DNA of 13,115 bases from Sphingobacteriaceae bacterium UBA6709 (GTDB lineage Bacteria > Bacteroidota > Bacteroidia > Sphingobacteriales > Sphingobacteriaceae): assembly GCA_002454425.1 (NCBI GenBank), contig DKIV01000036.1, positions 49,623-62,737 on the forward strand, in the 5' to 3' direction. The notes under the pieces were generated by a model. That model did no database searches, was not told the DNA's origin, and saw nothing but the letters and a program-made list of their open reading frames with translations. Made by a program: the position numbers and the translations under genes. Numbering within the stretch: position 1 is the stretch's first letter; every line of letters begins with the position of its first letter. This document shows positions 1 to 8,169 of the stretch, piece by piece.

Positions 1-379
1 CTCGAACCAGGTAGGTAGCAGGGGGGGTGAGATGAGGGCCGAGATACTTCCTCGCTAGGACTGCCGGAGATGCATGGTTAAGCATTAGCCGGGGAGAACA
101 TGGAAATTTGTGAAGAAAGCCCTATAGCGAATTAAGAAATTTTTTTAACAGCTGCCTAGTTTTTATGCAGTCTGCTGGTAGTGCGGTTTTGGGGAGGGTT
201 ATTGGCGGTGCGACGTCCTGGTTATACTTATAGTTTAAATTTTAAACCTGGATTTGTGGACTGTTTTCCAACCCAGCAACCATCTCAGTGGCATGCCGGG
301 GAAGAAGTTTGCTTGGTACGATAGTTAACGTCCGTCATATGCATCGGTCGGCTTTTATGTAGTGGTTAAGCGGATGGAT
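1..379. other. Gene-free, G-rich stretch at the window edge
   Basis: All six frames are broken by stops. The longest open stretch is a minus-strand frame running off the left edge with a possible ATG near base 94, about 28 codons, with no recognisable content. Bases 1-125 are strongly G-rich on the plus strand (a run of seven Gs near 21-27), unlike the rest of the window. A perfect 7-bp inverted repeat with a one-base centre lies at 233-247 (GTTTAAA-T-TTTAAAC). I recognise no RNA family, tRNA or mobile-element end. It could hold an uncharacterised non-coding RNA, the 3' flank of a gene to the left, or a decayed gene. Confidence 0.5.
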
Positions 380-838
380 TTATTCAGCAAGGACTTTTTT
401 AAATTCGTCCTGTAGTTCCTGCGCATGTTCCTGTACCGCTTTTTGGCCGATTTGCATGGCCTTCTGCGCCAACCGCGGTGATTCGTCAATATATTTCATG
501 CCCACAGGGGTAAGAAAGAACTTTGTTAGTTGAGCAATCTCCGCTTCAGAAAATGTTTCGGCATAAAAACGCGTCATTTCAGGCTTGATGATGTCGTATC
601 CTGCGTATTTCTTTGAAAATGTCAGTAGCACGTCTTTCATCTTCTGCCGTTTTTCTACCGGAACCTGGTTAAGCATGGTTTCATAAACCGCTAAATAGCT
701 CTTCTCCAGTTTGTCGGGCGATAAAAATGTTGTTACGAGCTTGTCGGCTGCTTTAAGATGTGCATCTGAAGGTGTCTGTGCCTGGGTTGTAAAGGAAAAA
801 AGAGCCAGACTGCAGATAAGGAAAAAAGTGATTCTCAT
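380..838 (-). CDS. Secreted DUF2059-domain protein
   Basis: A 152-residue protein of unknown biochemical role. Residues 1-20 form a clear Sec signal peptide: one Arg, a hydrophobic core of about residues 4-16, and an A-Q cleavage site near residues 20/21. Cys9 lies inside the core and does not make a convincing lipobox. The mature part is helical and charged. Residues about 75-140 (aromatic-rich start, then a segment with LTKFFLTPVGMKY) resemble the DUF2059 domain found in small exported proteins of Gram-negative bacteria, so a periplasmic location is likely. The gene stands alone, cut off from the upstream RND operon by the terminator at 892-940. It must have its own promoter in 839-904. A weak candidate there is a -33 TTG (888-890, read on minus) 20 bases from a TACTTTCA box (860-867). 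The family call is from memory of domain architecture, and the function is unknown. Confidence 0.75.
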   Translation of the reverse strand: MRITFFLICSLALFSFTTQAQTPSDAHLKAADKLVTTFLSPDKLEKSYLAVYETMLNQVPVEKRQKMKDVLLTFSKKYAGYDIIKPEMTRFYAETFSEAEIAQLTKFFLTPVGMKYIDESPRLAQKAMQIGQKAVQEHAQELQDEFKKVLAE

Positions 839-891
839 ACATTTAGTGATTGAAGAAATTGAAAGTATGAAAATTTATCAAGGAGCGCAAC

Positions 892-940
892 ACATTAAAA
901 ATAAAGCGGAAGCATTTTCCTGGATCAGGACGCTTCCGCT
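892..940 (-). terminator. Rho-independent terminator of the RND efflux operon
   Basis: A perfect 9-bp inverted repeat (AGCGGAAGC at 905-913, GCTTCCGCT at 932-940) encloses a second 5-bp stem (TCCTG 918-922, CAGGA 926-930). Read on the minus strand, the hairpin is followed directly by the T-rich run TTATTTTTAATGT (904-892). It lies about 20 bases after the pump gene's stop codon. The plus-strand side has no T-run, so it works for the minus strand only. Confidence 0.85.
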
Positions 941-960
941 CGTGTTAAATGAATAGATTC

Positions 961-3900
961 TTAATGATGATGAATATCAGTACGTTCATTATGAACAACT
1001 TCTTTTTCATCTACAGCAGCGATCATTTCTGCCGCGATGTCGACATCTTTTTTATTCCAGCCCAGCTTATCCATGATCTTATCAAACGCCTCATATATTA
1101 CGGGCACAATGACCAGTGTAAGGAAAAGAGAACTGATAAGTCCGCCGATAATTACCCATGCCAGGCCGTTTTTCCATTCTGCACCGGCACCCTTGGCAAG
1201 AGCGATGGGGAGCATACCGATCACCATGGCAATGGTAGTCATGAGGATAGGACGCAGTCGCGCGTGGTTTGCCATAATCAGGGCGTCGCGGGTACTTTTA
1301 CCCTCCGCTTTCTGCTGATTGGTAAAGTCGACAAGAATGATGGCATTTTTAGCCACCAGACCGATAAGCATGATCAGACCAAGGATGGTGAAAATGTTCA
1401 GTGAATTGTTTGTAAGTGCCAGCGCCAGCAGGGCGCCGATAATTGATAATGGGATGGAGAACATTACCACAAACGGATAAATGTAATTGTCGTACAGCGC
1501 TACCATGATGAGGTATACGAGAATGATAGACATGAGCAGGGCAACGCCGAGGGTTCCGAAACCTTCAGCCTGGTTCTCCATGTCACCACCGAAGATGTAG
1601 GAAACGCCGGCGGGACGTTTTAAGTCTTTAATTTTTACATCCAGCTCCGAGAATACCGTTCCCGATGGCTTTCCAACAACCTGGGCCTGTACAGATACCT
1701 TGGTGCTTTTGTCCTGGCGTTCCAGCTTACTCGGACCAGAGCTCTCCGCTACTGAAGCAAATTGGTTGAGCTTGATCTTTTGTCCGGCGTTATTTACGAA
1801 AGTAAGGTTCTTAACATCATCGATGCTCTGGCGATTAAAGTTATCGAGACGAATGTTGATATCGTACTCGTACTCGCCCTGGCGGAACTTTGAGTCTGTA
1901 TTTCCGCTGAAGGCTGTCTGCATGGTTAAGCCGACGGTTTGCAGCGATAAACCGAGGGACGACATTTTGTCCCGGTCGACCTGTACGCGAACTTCAGGAT
2001 TTCCTTCTTCAACGGAGAGCTTAATTTCTGTAGCTCCTGAAATGCCGGCGAGTTGTTTTTCTACTACCTTGGCAAATTTCATGACGCTATCCAGCTCGGA
2101 TCCCATGACCACGACTTCCACAGGCGCGCGTTCCGCGGTACCCATGATGCTCACAGGGGTAGTTTTTATCTTGGTGCCTACCATCACCGGAGCAAGTTCC
2201 TTTTTTATCTTGGCGGCATATACCGAAGAAGGATCGCTACGTTCTTTGCGGTCTACCAGTTGCACGGTAATCTCTGCTTTATAGGCTGTAGCCTGTGTGC
2301 TTCCCATATCCTCGCTTGTTTGTCCCACCGTAGTAATGAGGCGCGTTACCTCTTTTTTCCTGGCAAGGAATGCTTCAGCTTTGGCTGTGGCGAGGTTTGT
2401 CTGCTCGACAGAGGCATCTTTCGGCATTTCTATCTGGACAATAAATTCGCCGCGATCACTTTGCGCGAAGAATTCCGCGCCGATGTATCCACCAAATAGA
2501 AGGCCTACAGAGGCGAATAGTAAAAGTGCCGTAAGCAGGACTACCGTTTTCTTATGACCTAAAGACCATTCCAGGATGCTGGTGATCCATTTTGTGAAGT
2601 TGTCGAGCGCTTTCTCAAAGCGAAGGATGATGCGCCCGAAGAAGTTTTTGCCTTCAATATGTTCTAATTTTCCGAAGCGGGAGGAGAGCAAGGGTACGAT
2701 CGTGAATGACGACAACAAGCTCAGCATGGTGGCAATAATTACGACAATACAGAACTGACGCAGGATGTCGGAAACAAAGCCGGTGCTTATGGCAATAGGG
2801 AAGAATACCACAACAATTACCAGCGTGATGGACGTTACGGTAAAGCCTATTTCTTTGGTGGCGTCATAGGCCGCGCGCACTCTGTTTTTTCCCATCTCCA
2901 TATGTCGATAGATGTTTTCGAGTACCACAATGGCATCATCGACCAGAATACCTACCACCAGGGAGAGCCCCAGGAGTGACATGAGATTCAAGGTGAAATC
3001 CAGCATTTGCATACCTATAAATGTGGCAATGAGCGAAGCCGGGATAGATACCATAACAATAGCCGCGTTACGTAAGCTATGCAGGAAGAATAGCATTACG
3101 AATGCAACGAGAATAACGGCGAGGATAAGGTCATGGATAACCGCGTCGGCTGACTCCAGCGTATAGATGGAGCTGTCTGAAGCGATTGACAACTGAAGGT
3201 TGATGTTCTTATAGTCGCCCGTCAGGGTTTTGATGATGTTATGAACATTTTCACTTACGTTCACCGCGTTAGCATCGGTCTGCTTCATTACTTGCAGGGC
3301 GATGGCAGATTTACGGTCTACACGAGCAACTTTTTCAACATCCTTCTGTGTGTCTTGTACGTCAGCAATATCTTTCAGGCGTATTTGAGTGCCACTTTTA
3401 TCGTATACGATAAGATTTCGCAGGTCATCCACCGAAGCATACTTTCCCGCCAAACGTATCAGGATATCGCTTTTTTCGGTCTTAATACTACCTGTCGGAA
3501 AGTCGAGGTTAGAACTCTGTATTGTCTGCATGACCGCGGTGAGCGACAGCCCGTAACTTTCGAGTTTTTTCTCGTCTACATTTACCTGTATTTCACGCTC
3601 ACGACCACCGATAATATTTACCTGGGCAACTCCATCAACACGGGAGATGCGAGGAACGATTCTATTCTTTACAAGGTCGTAAAAGTCGGCATCATCCATG
3701 TTGGAGGTTGTAGACATGGTGATGATGGGCAAATCGTCAAGGGAAAACTTATTAAGCGAGGGTGCTTTTACGTCTTCCGGAAGATCTGCAAGGATGGCAT
3801 TAACTTTACGTTGAGCATCATTCAGCGCGTAATCGGCATCTCCTTCACTGGTCAGGGTGATCGTAACGAGCGAGAGGCCTTCCGTCGATGTGGAATTCAA

Positions 3901-4137
3901 TTTCTTGACGTTTTCCAGTGAGGCGACGGCATCTTCAATCTTTTTCGTGACGGTGTTTTCTACTTCTGCCGGCGATGCTCCCGGGTAAACCGTGGCAATG
4001 GAAACTACCCCAAGGCTGAATTTAGGTAGCATTTCGTAGTTTAGCGACCTGTAGCTTAGGAAGCCCAGTAGTGATAGCACTGTAAACAGCACCACCACGA
4101 TGGTAGGTCGTTTTATGGATATTTCAGCTAATTTCAT
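961..4137 (-). CDS. RND multidrug efflux pump, inner-membrane permease (HAE1/AcrB type)
   Basis: A full-length 1058-residue RND transporter, the normal size for the family. It is the proton-driven trimeric inner-membrane component of a tripartite efflux pump. TM1 is at about residues 10-29. A large periplasmic pore/docking loop follows, then TM2 near 337-353 with TM3-6 to about 485. The second half repeats this layout, with the last helices at about 860-1030. The proton-relay residues of the drug-efflux class are present: Asp400-Asp401 in a VDDAIVVLEN motif (TM4) and Lys930 in AKNAIILVDF (TM10). The Asp pair argues against a heavy-metal CusA-type pump. The gene starts 50 bases after the adaptor gene stops and is last in the operon. 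The C-terminus ends in a short charged tail with three terminal His residues, which is not a conserved family feature. Substrates cannot be read from sequence. Confidence 0.95.
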   Translation of the reverse strand: MKLAEISIKRPTIVVVLFTVLSLLGFLSYRSLNYEMLPKFSLGVVSIATVYPGASPAEVENTVTKKIEDAVASLENVKKLNSTSTEGLSLVTITLTSEGDADYALNDAQRKVNAILADLPEDVKAPSLNKFSLDDLPIITMSTTSNMDDADFYDLVKNRIVPRISRVDGVAQVNIIGGREREIQVNVDEKKLESYGLSLTAVMQTIQSSNLDFPTGSIKTEKSDILIRLAGKYASVDDLRNLIVYDKSGTQIRLKDIADVQDTQKDVEKVARVDRKSAIALQVMKQTDANAVNVSENVHNIIKTLTGDYKNINLQLSIASDSSIYTLESADAVIHDLILAVILVAFVMLFFLHSLRNAAIVMVSIPASLIATFIGMQMLDFTLNLMSLLGLSLVVGILVDDAIVVLENIYRHMEMGKNRVRAAYDATKEIGFTVTSITLVIVVVFFPIAISTGFVSDILRQFCIVVIIATMLSLLSSFTIVPLLSSRFGKLEHIEGKNFFGRIILRFEKALDNFTKWITSILEWSLGHKKTVVLLTALLLFASVGLLFGGYIGAEFFAQSDRGEFIVQIEMPKDASVEQTNLATAKAEAFLARKKEVTRLITTVGQTSEDMGSTQATAYKAEITVQLVDRKERSDPSSVYAAKIKKELAPVMVGTKIKTTPVSIMGTAERAPVEVVVMGSELDSVMKFAKVVEKQLAGISGATEIKLSVEEGNPEVRVQVDRDKMSSLGLSLQTVGLTMQTAFSGNTDSKFRQGEYEYDINIRLDNFNRQSIDDVKNLTFVNNAGQKIKLNQFASVAESSGPSKLERQDKSTKVSVQAQVVGKPSGTVFSELDVKIKDLKRPAGVSYIFGGDMENQAEGFGTLGVALLMSIILVYLIMVALYDNYIYPFVVMFSIPLSIIGALLALALTNNSLNIFTILGLIMLIGLVAKNAIILVDFTNQQKAEGKSTRDALIMANHARLRPILMTTIAMVIGMLPIALAKGAGAEWKNGLAWVIIGGLISSLFLTLVIVPVIYEAFDKIMDKLGWNKKDVDIAAEMIAAVDEKEVVHNERTDIHHH

Positions 4138-4187
4138 TTTATTTCTTTAGTTAATTCCTGTAGTTGTATCCTGATGGTCGGATAGTT

Positions 4188-5249
4188 TTATTTTGCTATC
4201 TGAACTTTTGTGCCGTCTACAAGATTAATTTGTCCGCTGACGATAACTTGCTCGCCAGGACTAATCCCCTTAATGATTTCCACTTTTTCGCCAATAACGC
4301 GTCCGGCGATAACCGATCTCTCCCGGGCCTGTCCGTTTTCGTAAATGAAGACTTTGTTACTGCTGACGCTTCCAACGAATGCGGAGCGTGAAAGTAATAT
4401 AGATGGTTTTTGCTGCGGTAATTCAAACACAGCGGTACCATACATTCCAGCCCTTAATTCATTTGCCGTATTATTACTTACCAGAATTTCGATCGGGAAG
4501 TTCAGGCTCTCATCAGCTTTAGCGGCGATGAAGTTAATGGTGCCGGTAAAATTCTTATCCGGGAACACATTACAGATAATCTTTACTGAGCCACCTTTCT
4601 GTAGATTTACTACCTGCGATTCGTTCACATTAACTTTGAGCTTAAGTGTTGAGATGTCAACAATCTCAAAGAGTTGGGCGCCGGCAGTAACATAGGAACC
4701 ATTTTCAATAAATCTTTTGTTGACGGTGCCTGAAATGGGTGCTTTAACGTCAGCGTCATTGGTTTTTCTGCGAGCAGTTTGAAGGCGGGCCTGTGCGTTG
4801 GTTACAGCTAAACGTTGCTGGTCTACCTGCTGTTGTGTTACGCCTCCTGTTTTAAAAGAGCTTTCATATCGCTGAAGGTCTCTTTTGGCATTATCTAAGG
4901 ACGCCTGAGCGTTCTGGCTTTCAATGCCAAGTATTTCATCATCAATACGGGCAACAACTTGTCCTTTGCGTACATGATCGCCTTCGTTTACCGTGAAGCG
5001 TGTAATCCTGCCGGCACTTTCGGCGGCAAGGGTAAGATCCTGACGAGCTTCAAACGTTCCGTTAGCATTAAAATTCATATCCGCGGTTTGGAGGCTTGCT
5101 TTTTCAATCTTTACAGCCACGTCTCCACTACTTCCCTGGGCAACAATGTTTGTCTGCTCTTCGTTCTTCTTCTTGTTGTTATTTAATATCCAGGCGATAA
5201 GTGCTATTACAGCAAGTACAGATATTATGGTAATGAGGATCTTCTTCAT
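4188..5249 (-). CDS. RND efflux periplasmic adaptor (membrane fusion protein)
   Basis: A 353-residue HlyD/AcrA-like adaptor that links the inner-membrane pump to the outer-membrane channel. Residues 5-22 are a single hydrophobic segment with no lipobox Cys, so it is probably an uncleaved membrane anchor or a Sec signal rather than a lipoprotein, unlike AcrA. A polar N/K-rich linker follows (23-32). The two halves of the lipoyl (barrel-sandwich) domain are at about 75-103 (ending VVARID) and 166-198 (KAPISGTV onward). They flank a short alpha-hairpin coiled coil at about 105-163, rich in Gln and Ala. The beta-barrel and membrane-proximal domains fill 200-353. The gene sits 44 bases after the outer-membrane channel gene and 50 bases before the pump gene. 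No terminator is seen on either side, so it is co-transcribed with both. Confidence 0.93.
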   Translation of the reverse strand: MKKILITIISVLAVIALIAWILNNNKKKNEEQTNIVAQGSSGDVAVKIEKASLQTADMNFNANGTFEARQDLTLAAESAGRITRFTVNEGDHVRKGQVVARIDDEILGIESQNAQASLDNAKRDLQRYESSFKTGGVTQQQVDQQRLAVTNAQARLQTARRKTNDADVKAPISGTVNKRFIENGSYVTAGAQLFEIVDISTLKLKVNVNESQVVNLQKGGSVKIICNVFPDKNFTGTINFIAAKADESLNFPIEILVSNNTANELRAGMYGTAVFELPQQKPSILLSRSAFVGSVSSNKVFIYENGQARERSVIAGRVIGEKVEIIKGISPGEQVIVSGQINLVDGTKVQIAK

Positions 5250-5293
5250 TTTCTGTATGTATTTCGGTTTTGCGTTTTACGATTAGTCGATAA

Positions 5294-6616
5294 TTAATTT
5301 AAAAGCGATTGGATGTTTCCTTTGGCCTTTATGAGCTGTATTTCTGATATCTTATAGTTCAGCAGGGCTTGATTATAGTTGTTTTTTGCGTCCGTAAGCG
5401 AGCTTTCCGCATCAAGGAGATCTGTTAACGTCGCTAGTCCATTATTATAGTTATTCTTTGTGCTGTTATAAACATCTTCAGCAAGTTTAACATTGGCTCG
5501 CTGCGTGTTGATGGTATTCATGGTGTTCCTTATTTGCGATTTCGCATTTTCATTTTCAAGGTTCAACGACTGAATCGCATTCTGTTGATCAACGAAATTC
5601 TCCTGGATATCTACTTTGGCTTGTCTTACGCGGGAACGCGTAGCGAAGCCATTAAACAACGGAATGCGTAGCGCCACGCCCACACTTGCTGCTTCGTACC
5701 AAAAGGCCGATCCGTTGCTCTTATATAGGTCGAACTTGGTGCTCATCCCTGTATAAGAATAATCAGATGTGAGTGAGAGCGTAGGGTAGTATTCGGCTTT
5801 GTAAGCCTTTTCCTGCAGCTTGTAAAGGGTTTCCTGTTGTTTGAGTATTTTGAAAGACACTCGGTTTTCATAGTTCACCGTGTCAATCATTTCCGGTCGC
5901 ATGTCGATTTCTTGCAGTTGCTCCGCAGGAATAAAAATATCTTCCTTCACCTGCATGCCAATAACATATTTTAGCTGATTTTCCTGTTGCTGTATGTTGC
6001 TTTTTAGTTGCTCGTAGCTGGTTTGATAATTGGAGAGGTTTACATGAACTCTGTCAAGATCTATTTTCCTGGCTAATCCGTTTTGATACTGGGCGCCGAT
6101 AGTTTTCTCCATCCGACGTGTATTGCGGATGTTGGTATCTATAACGGTCAACTGTTCCCTGTTCAAAAGAATCTGGTAATAGAGTCCGGATACTTGCTCG
6201 ATGATCTGTTCTTCTGTCAAATCGGTATTTAACTCATAGTATCTCTCGCTGGCGCGGGCAGCCTGTAGTCCGGTAAATACCTGCTGGTTAAATAGCTGTT
6301 GGCTGAATTGTACTCCTACCTGCGAATTCCAGGGTTGTCCCATTTGAAAGGACTGGTCGCCAATAACTAATTTTCCGACGATGGGATTATATTGCAGACT
6401 TCCGGTGCCATTGATTTGAGGAAGTGCCTGGGCCCTGACTTCCTGCGTTTTGTAGCGACCTCTTTCGGCGCCAAGTTTCGCTTTCTTTACGTTGGCATTA
6501 TTCTGAATCGCATAATTTAGAGCGTCCTTAAGAGTGAGCTTTCGTGGTTGCGCATAAGCTCCAAAGCAGAGGAACAGCACCATGCTGAATGCTATAATTA
6601 AATTGATTGGTTTCAT
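5294..6616 (-). CDS. TolC-family outer-membrane efflux channel
   Basis: The outer-membrane/periplasmic exit duct of the tripartite pump, built as a trimeric beta-barrel plus alpha-helical tunnel. I chose the ATG at 6616 (440 residues). It gives a clean signal peptide of 22-23 residues (MKPINL, a hydrophobic core, then AYAQ cleavage). A GTG at 6634 would only add six mostly Lys/Gln residues in front. After the signal come two repeats of the OEP fold. Each is a long heptad-like helical pair rich in Gln, Asn and Ala, with strand segments around the PLFNGF turn in the second half. The length is normal for the family. The gene begins 33 bases after the TetR stop and is followed after 44 bases by the adaptor gene, the usual regulator-channel-adaptor-pump order in Bacteroidota. 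Confidence 0.92.
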   Translation of the reverse strand: MKPINLIIAFSMVLFLCFGAYAQPRKLTLKDALNYAIQNNANVKKAKLGAERGRYKTQEVRAQALPQINGTGSLQYNPIVGKLVIGDQSFQMGQPWNSQVGVQFSQQLFNQQVFTGLQAARASERYYELNTDLTEEQIIEQVSGLYYQILLNREQLTVIDTNIRNTRRMEKTIGAQYQNGLARKIDLDRVHVNLSNYQTSYEQLKSNIQQQENQLKYVIGMQVKEDIFIPAEQLQEIDMRPEMIDTVNYENRVSFKILKQQETLYKLQEKAYKAEYYPTLSLTSDYSYTGMSTKFDLYKSNGSAFWYEAASVGVALRIPLFNGFATRSRVRQAKVDIQENFVDQQNAIQSLNLENENAKSQIRNTMNTINTQRANVKLAEDVYNSTKNNYNNGLATLTDLLDAESSLTDAKNNYNQALLNYKISEIQLIKAKGNIQSLLN

Positions 6617-6649
6617 GTGTTTTTTCTTCTGCACTAAAATCTATAATTA

Positions 6650-7258
6650 CTAGTTGGTTGAATCTAAAGCTTTTATAAAGATATTGTTAAGTTCGTGCAT
6701 TTTGTTGCGAATTTTGATAAATGCGTCGTCAGCCTGCAGCATGTTTCCTTTTGTTGGAGAAAGAGCCCACATCGTAAGTCCTGTTATAGAATCCAAATAC
6801 AGCGTGGCCGTCTTCTGTGTTTCAGCAGCCGGAGTATCCGGATTTACGAATCTTGAGAACATTGATGCCAGGGCGTCAATCTCCCGGTTTCTACCATCCT
6901 GCATCTGTTCATTACATGCGCCGTAGAGAACCGTTTCAGCGGCAACCTCATTGAATTGCATCATGATAAACTTTTTTGAGAATTCTATCCGTTTCTCAAC
7001 GAGGCTGGCGAGTCCCGATTTTAATGAATTGGCTTTTTTCATAAGCTTATGCAGTGCCTGATTATAGTCATCAAATATCCTGCTTATCACCGCACTGAGA
7101 AGACTGCTTTTATCAGGGAAGTAATAATAGAGTGAGGATTGCGTAACTGCAATATCTTCAGCGATCTCGTTCATGGTAGTTTTATTTACACCATAGTGCA
7201 TGAATCGGGCCATTGCTCTTTCGATGATCATCTCTCGTTTTTTTTCGCTCTCTATCAT
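6650..7258 (-). CDS. TetR/AcrR-family repressor of the efflux operon
   Basis: A 202-residue TetR-type regulator. Residues 10-50 form the three-helix DNA-binding domain, with the helix-turn-helix at about 28-47 (TTMNEIAEDIAVTQSSLYYYF) followed by the family signature PDK at 48-50. The rest is an all-helical ligand-binding and dimer domain with no recognisable subfamily motif. It is the first gene of the efflux operon and is transcribed with it, so it very probably represses its own promoter until a pump substrate binds, as in the AcrR/TtgR class (inference by position). A perfect 8-bp inverted repeat lies 6 bases upstream of the ATG, across the predicted promoter (see 7265-7293). The N-terminal 50 residues share 28 identical positions, without gaps, with the second TetR at 8170-8796. 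The two recognition helices differ. Confidence 0.92.
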   Translation of the reverse strand: MIESEKKREMIIERAMARFMHYGVNKTTMNEIAEDIAVTQSSLYYYFPDKSSLLSAVISRIFDDYNQALHKLMKKANSLKSGLASLVEKRIEFSKKFIMMQFNEVAAETVLYGACNEQMQDGRNREIDALASMFSRFVNPDTPAAETQKTATLYLDSITGLTMWALSPTKGNMLQADDAFIKIRNKMHELNNIFIKALDSTN

Positions 7259-7264
7259 TTAATA

Positions 7265-7293
7265 TTTTGACTGTTTTAATTCTTTAGTCAAAA
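7265..7293. promoter_or_regulatory. Candidate TetR operator at the efflux operon promoter
   Basis: A perfect 8-bp inverted repeat, TTTTGACT (7265-7272) and AGTCAAAA (7286-7293), with a 13-base AT-rich centre. It ends 6 bases from the start codon of the first TetR gene. The right arm overlaps the predicted -7 box (7289-7296), so bound protein would block RNA polymerase. Position and symmetry fit autoregulation by the adjacent repressor. Binding itself is inferred. Confidence 0.6.
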
Positions 7294-7320
7294 ATACGAT
7301 ATTCAGTTCAATGTTTGCAA
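7289..7320 (-). promoter_or_regulatory. Predicted promoter of the tetR-tolC-mfp-rnd operon
   Basis: Read on the minus strand, TATTTTTG (7296-7289) matches the Bacteroidota -7 consensus TAnnTTTG at every fixed position. A TTG -33 element (7320-7318) lies 21 bases upstream, within the usual spacing. Transcription would start near 7282, leaving a leader of about 25 bases before the ATG at 7258. Confidence 0.5.
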
Positions 7321-7337
7321 GTAACGAATCTGTTACT
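7320..7337. repeat. 18-base dyad beside the efflux promoter
   Basis: A perfect 6-bp inverted repeat, AGTAAC-(6)-GTTACT, touches the predicted -33 element of the minus-strand promoter and lies between the two divergent genes. It could be a second regulator-binding site serving the efflux operon or the divergent gene. Its half-sites differ from those of the dyad at 7265-7293, so a different protein is possible. A chance origin cannot be excluded at this length. Confidence 0.3.
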
Positions 7338-7479
7338 ATTAATTTTATTATACCGACGATTCATGACAGGTAATATTTCAAAGAATTTGAGGTTTTTATG
7401 TAATAATTGTAACGCACTTGATAATAGCGGTCGGTTTTTTTAGATGAGGGTGTTATATTTACACAAACGCTACTTAAAC

Positions 7480-8160
7480 ATGACTTGTCCGAACAAATTC
7501 CTTGATGACGTGGGATTAGATCGCCTGACTTTTGATCCCCGGATATTAGTAATAGGTACATTTACGCCAGATTGCATCCATAGAGAACATGTACAGTGGT
7601 TTCACGGCGCTATGGGGGAGGGTATAAATGATCATGTCGGAGGCGATCATTTCTGGTCGGTACTGCCGCGTTTATACGGAGAAAGGAGCTTGCGGTTTGA
7701 AGGAGCGGAACTTCTATGGAAGGATTTTTGTAATGAACATCGTATCGCGCTTACTGATCTGATTTTGGGTATTGAAGACTTTGAACTATCAGACGACCCG
7801 GATCTGGAGAATGTGTGCAGTTGCTCGGAACAGATACATTCCAATGCCTTCTTGAAACTGCAATTAAACGATATTTTAGCATTACTCGCTAAATACCCCT
7901 CCATTGGTTATGTGTATTTTACAGGGAATCCAGATAATAAATATTGGAAGAAGATTTGTAAACCTATTTCGGAATATTGTAAGGCGAACAAGATATATTA
8001 TGCAGGCTTGACAGCTCCTTCGGAGGTATCTATTTCCAGACAGAAGGTTTATAATTCACGTATACATCCGGATGCTCCTGTACAGTTAGATGAATATATC
8101 TTAAGATCCTGGAAGGATAAATGGCATCCGGCGTGCTTTATCCCTTGTTGCTCGGACTGA
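7480..8160 (+). CDS. Uracil-DNA-glycosylase-superfamily-like protein
   Basis: A 226-residue protein that I assign with moderate confidence to the uracil-DNA glycosylase fold, enzymes that excise damaged or mismatched bases. The supports are a hydrophobic strand leading into a G26-T-F-T-P30 loop in the position of the UDG motif I (GxNPG/GQDPY in known families), an FWSVLPRLYG segment at 58-67 like the FW..L helix of the MUG/TDG-like branch, and a LTAPSEVS segment at 177-184 in the place of the C-terminal PSP/HPS loop. The residue usually catalytic in motif I (Asn or Asp) appears to be Thr29, with Asp31 two residues later. Ten Cys are scattered without a clear Fe-S pattern. I chose the ATG at 7480 because the KFLDDVGLDRLTFDP lead-in looks like the family start. 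An in-frame ATG at 7444 would add 12 residues. The gene is divergent from the efflux operon and convergent with the second tetR. Confidence 0.6.
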   Translation: MTCPNKFLDDVGLDRLTFDPRILVIGTFTPDCIHREHVQWFHGAMGEGINDHVGGDHFWSVLPRLYGERSLRFEGAELLWKDFCNEHRIALTDLILGIEDFELSDDPDLENVCSCSEQIHSNAFLKLQLNDILALLAKYPSIGYVYFTGNPDNKYWKKICKPISEYCKANKIYYAGLTAPSEVSISRQKVYNSRIHPDAPVQLDEYILRSWKDKWHPACFIPCCSD

Positions 8161-8169
8161 TTTACCTTC

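Noticed and set aside
1..60. A tRNA on the minus strand, suggested by GGTTCGAG (reverse complement of bases 1-8) resembling a T-loop
   Set aside because: The bases that should form the anticodon and D arms do not pair, and no tRNA-like D-loop pattern is present. I also compared it with what I remember of Bacteroidota tmRNA and found no match.
949..3921. Several plus-strand open frames of 60-226 codons opposite the RND pump gene
   Set aside because: They lie entirely on the antisense of a full-length conserved gene, have no recognisable domains, and are expected shadows of a long GC-biased coding frame.
961..7258. Heavy-metal (CusCBA/CzcCBA) efflux instead of drug efflux
   Set aside because: The pump carries the Asp-Asp pair and Lys pattern of the HAE1 drug-efflux class, the adaptor lacks metal-binding His/Met-rich extensions, and the regulator is TetR rather than a metal sensor or two-component system.
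7361..7561. Minus-strand frame of 66 codons between the efflux operon and the UDG-like gene
   Set aside because: Its sequence has no family resemblance, it overlaps the start of a better-supported plus-strand gene, and it would be antisense to that gene's promoter region.
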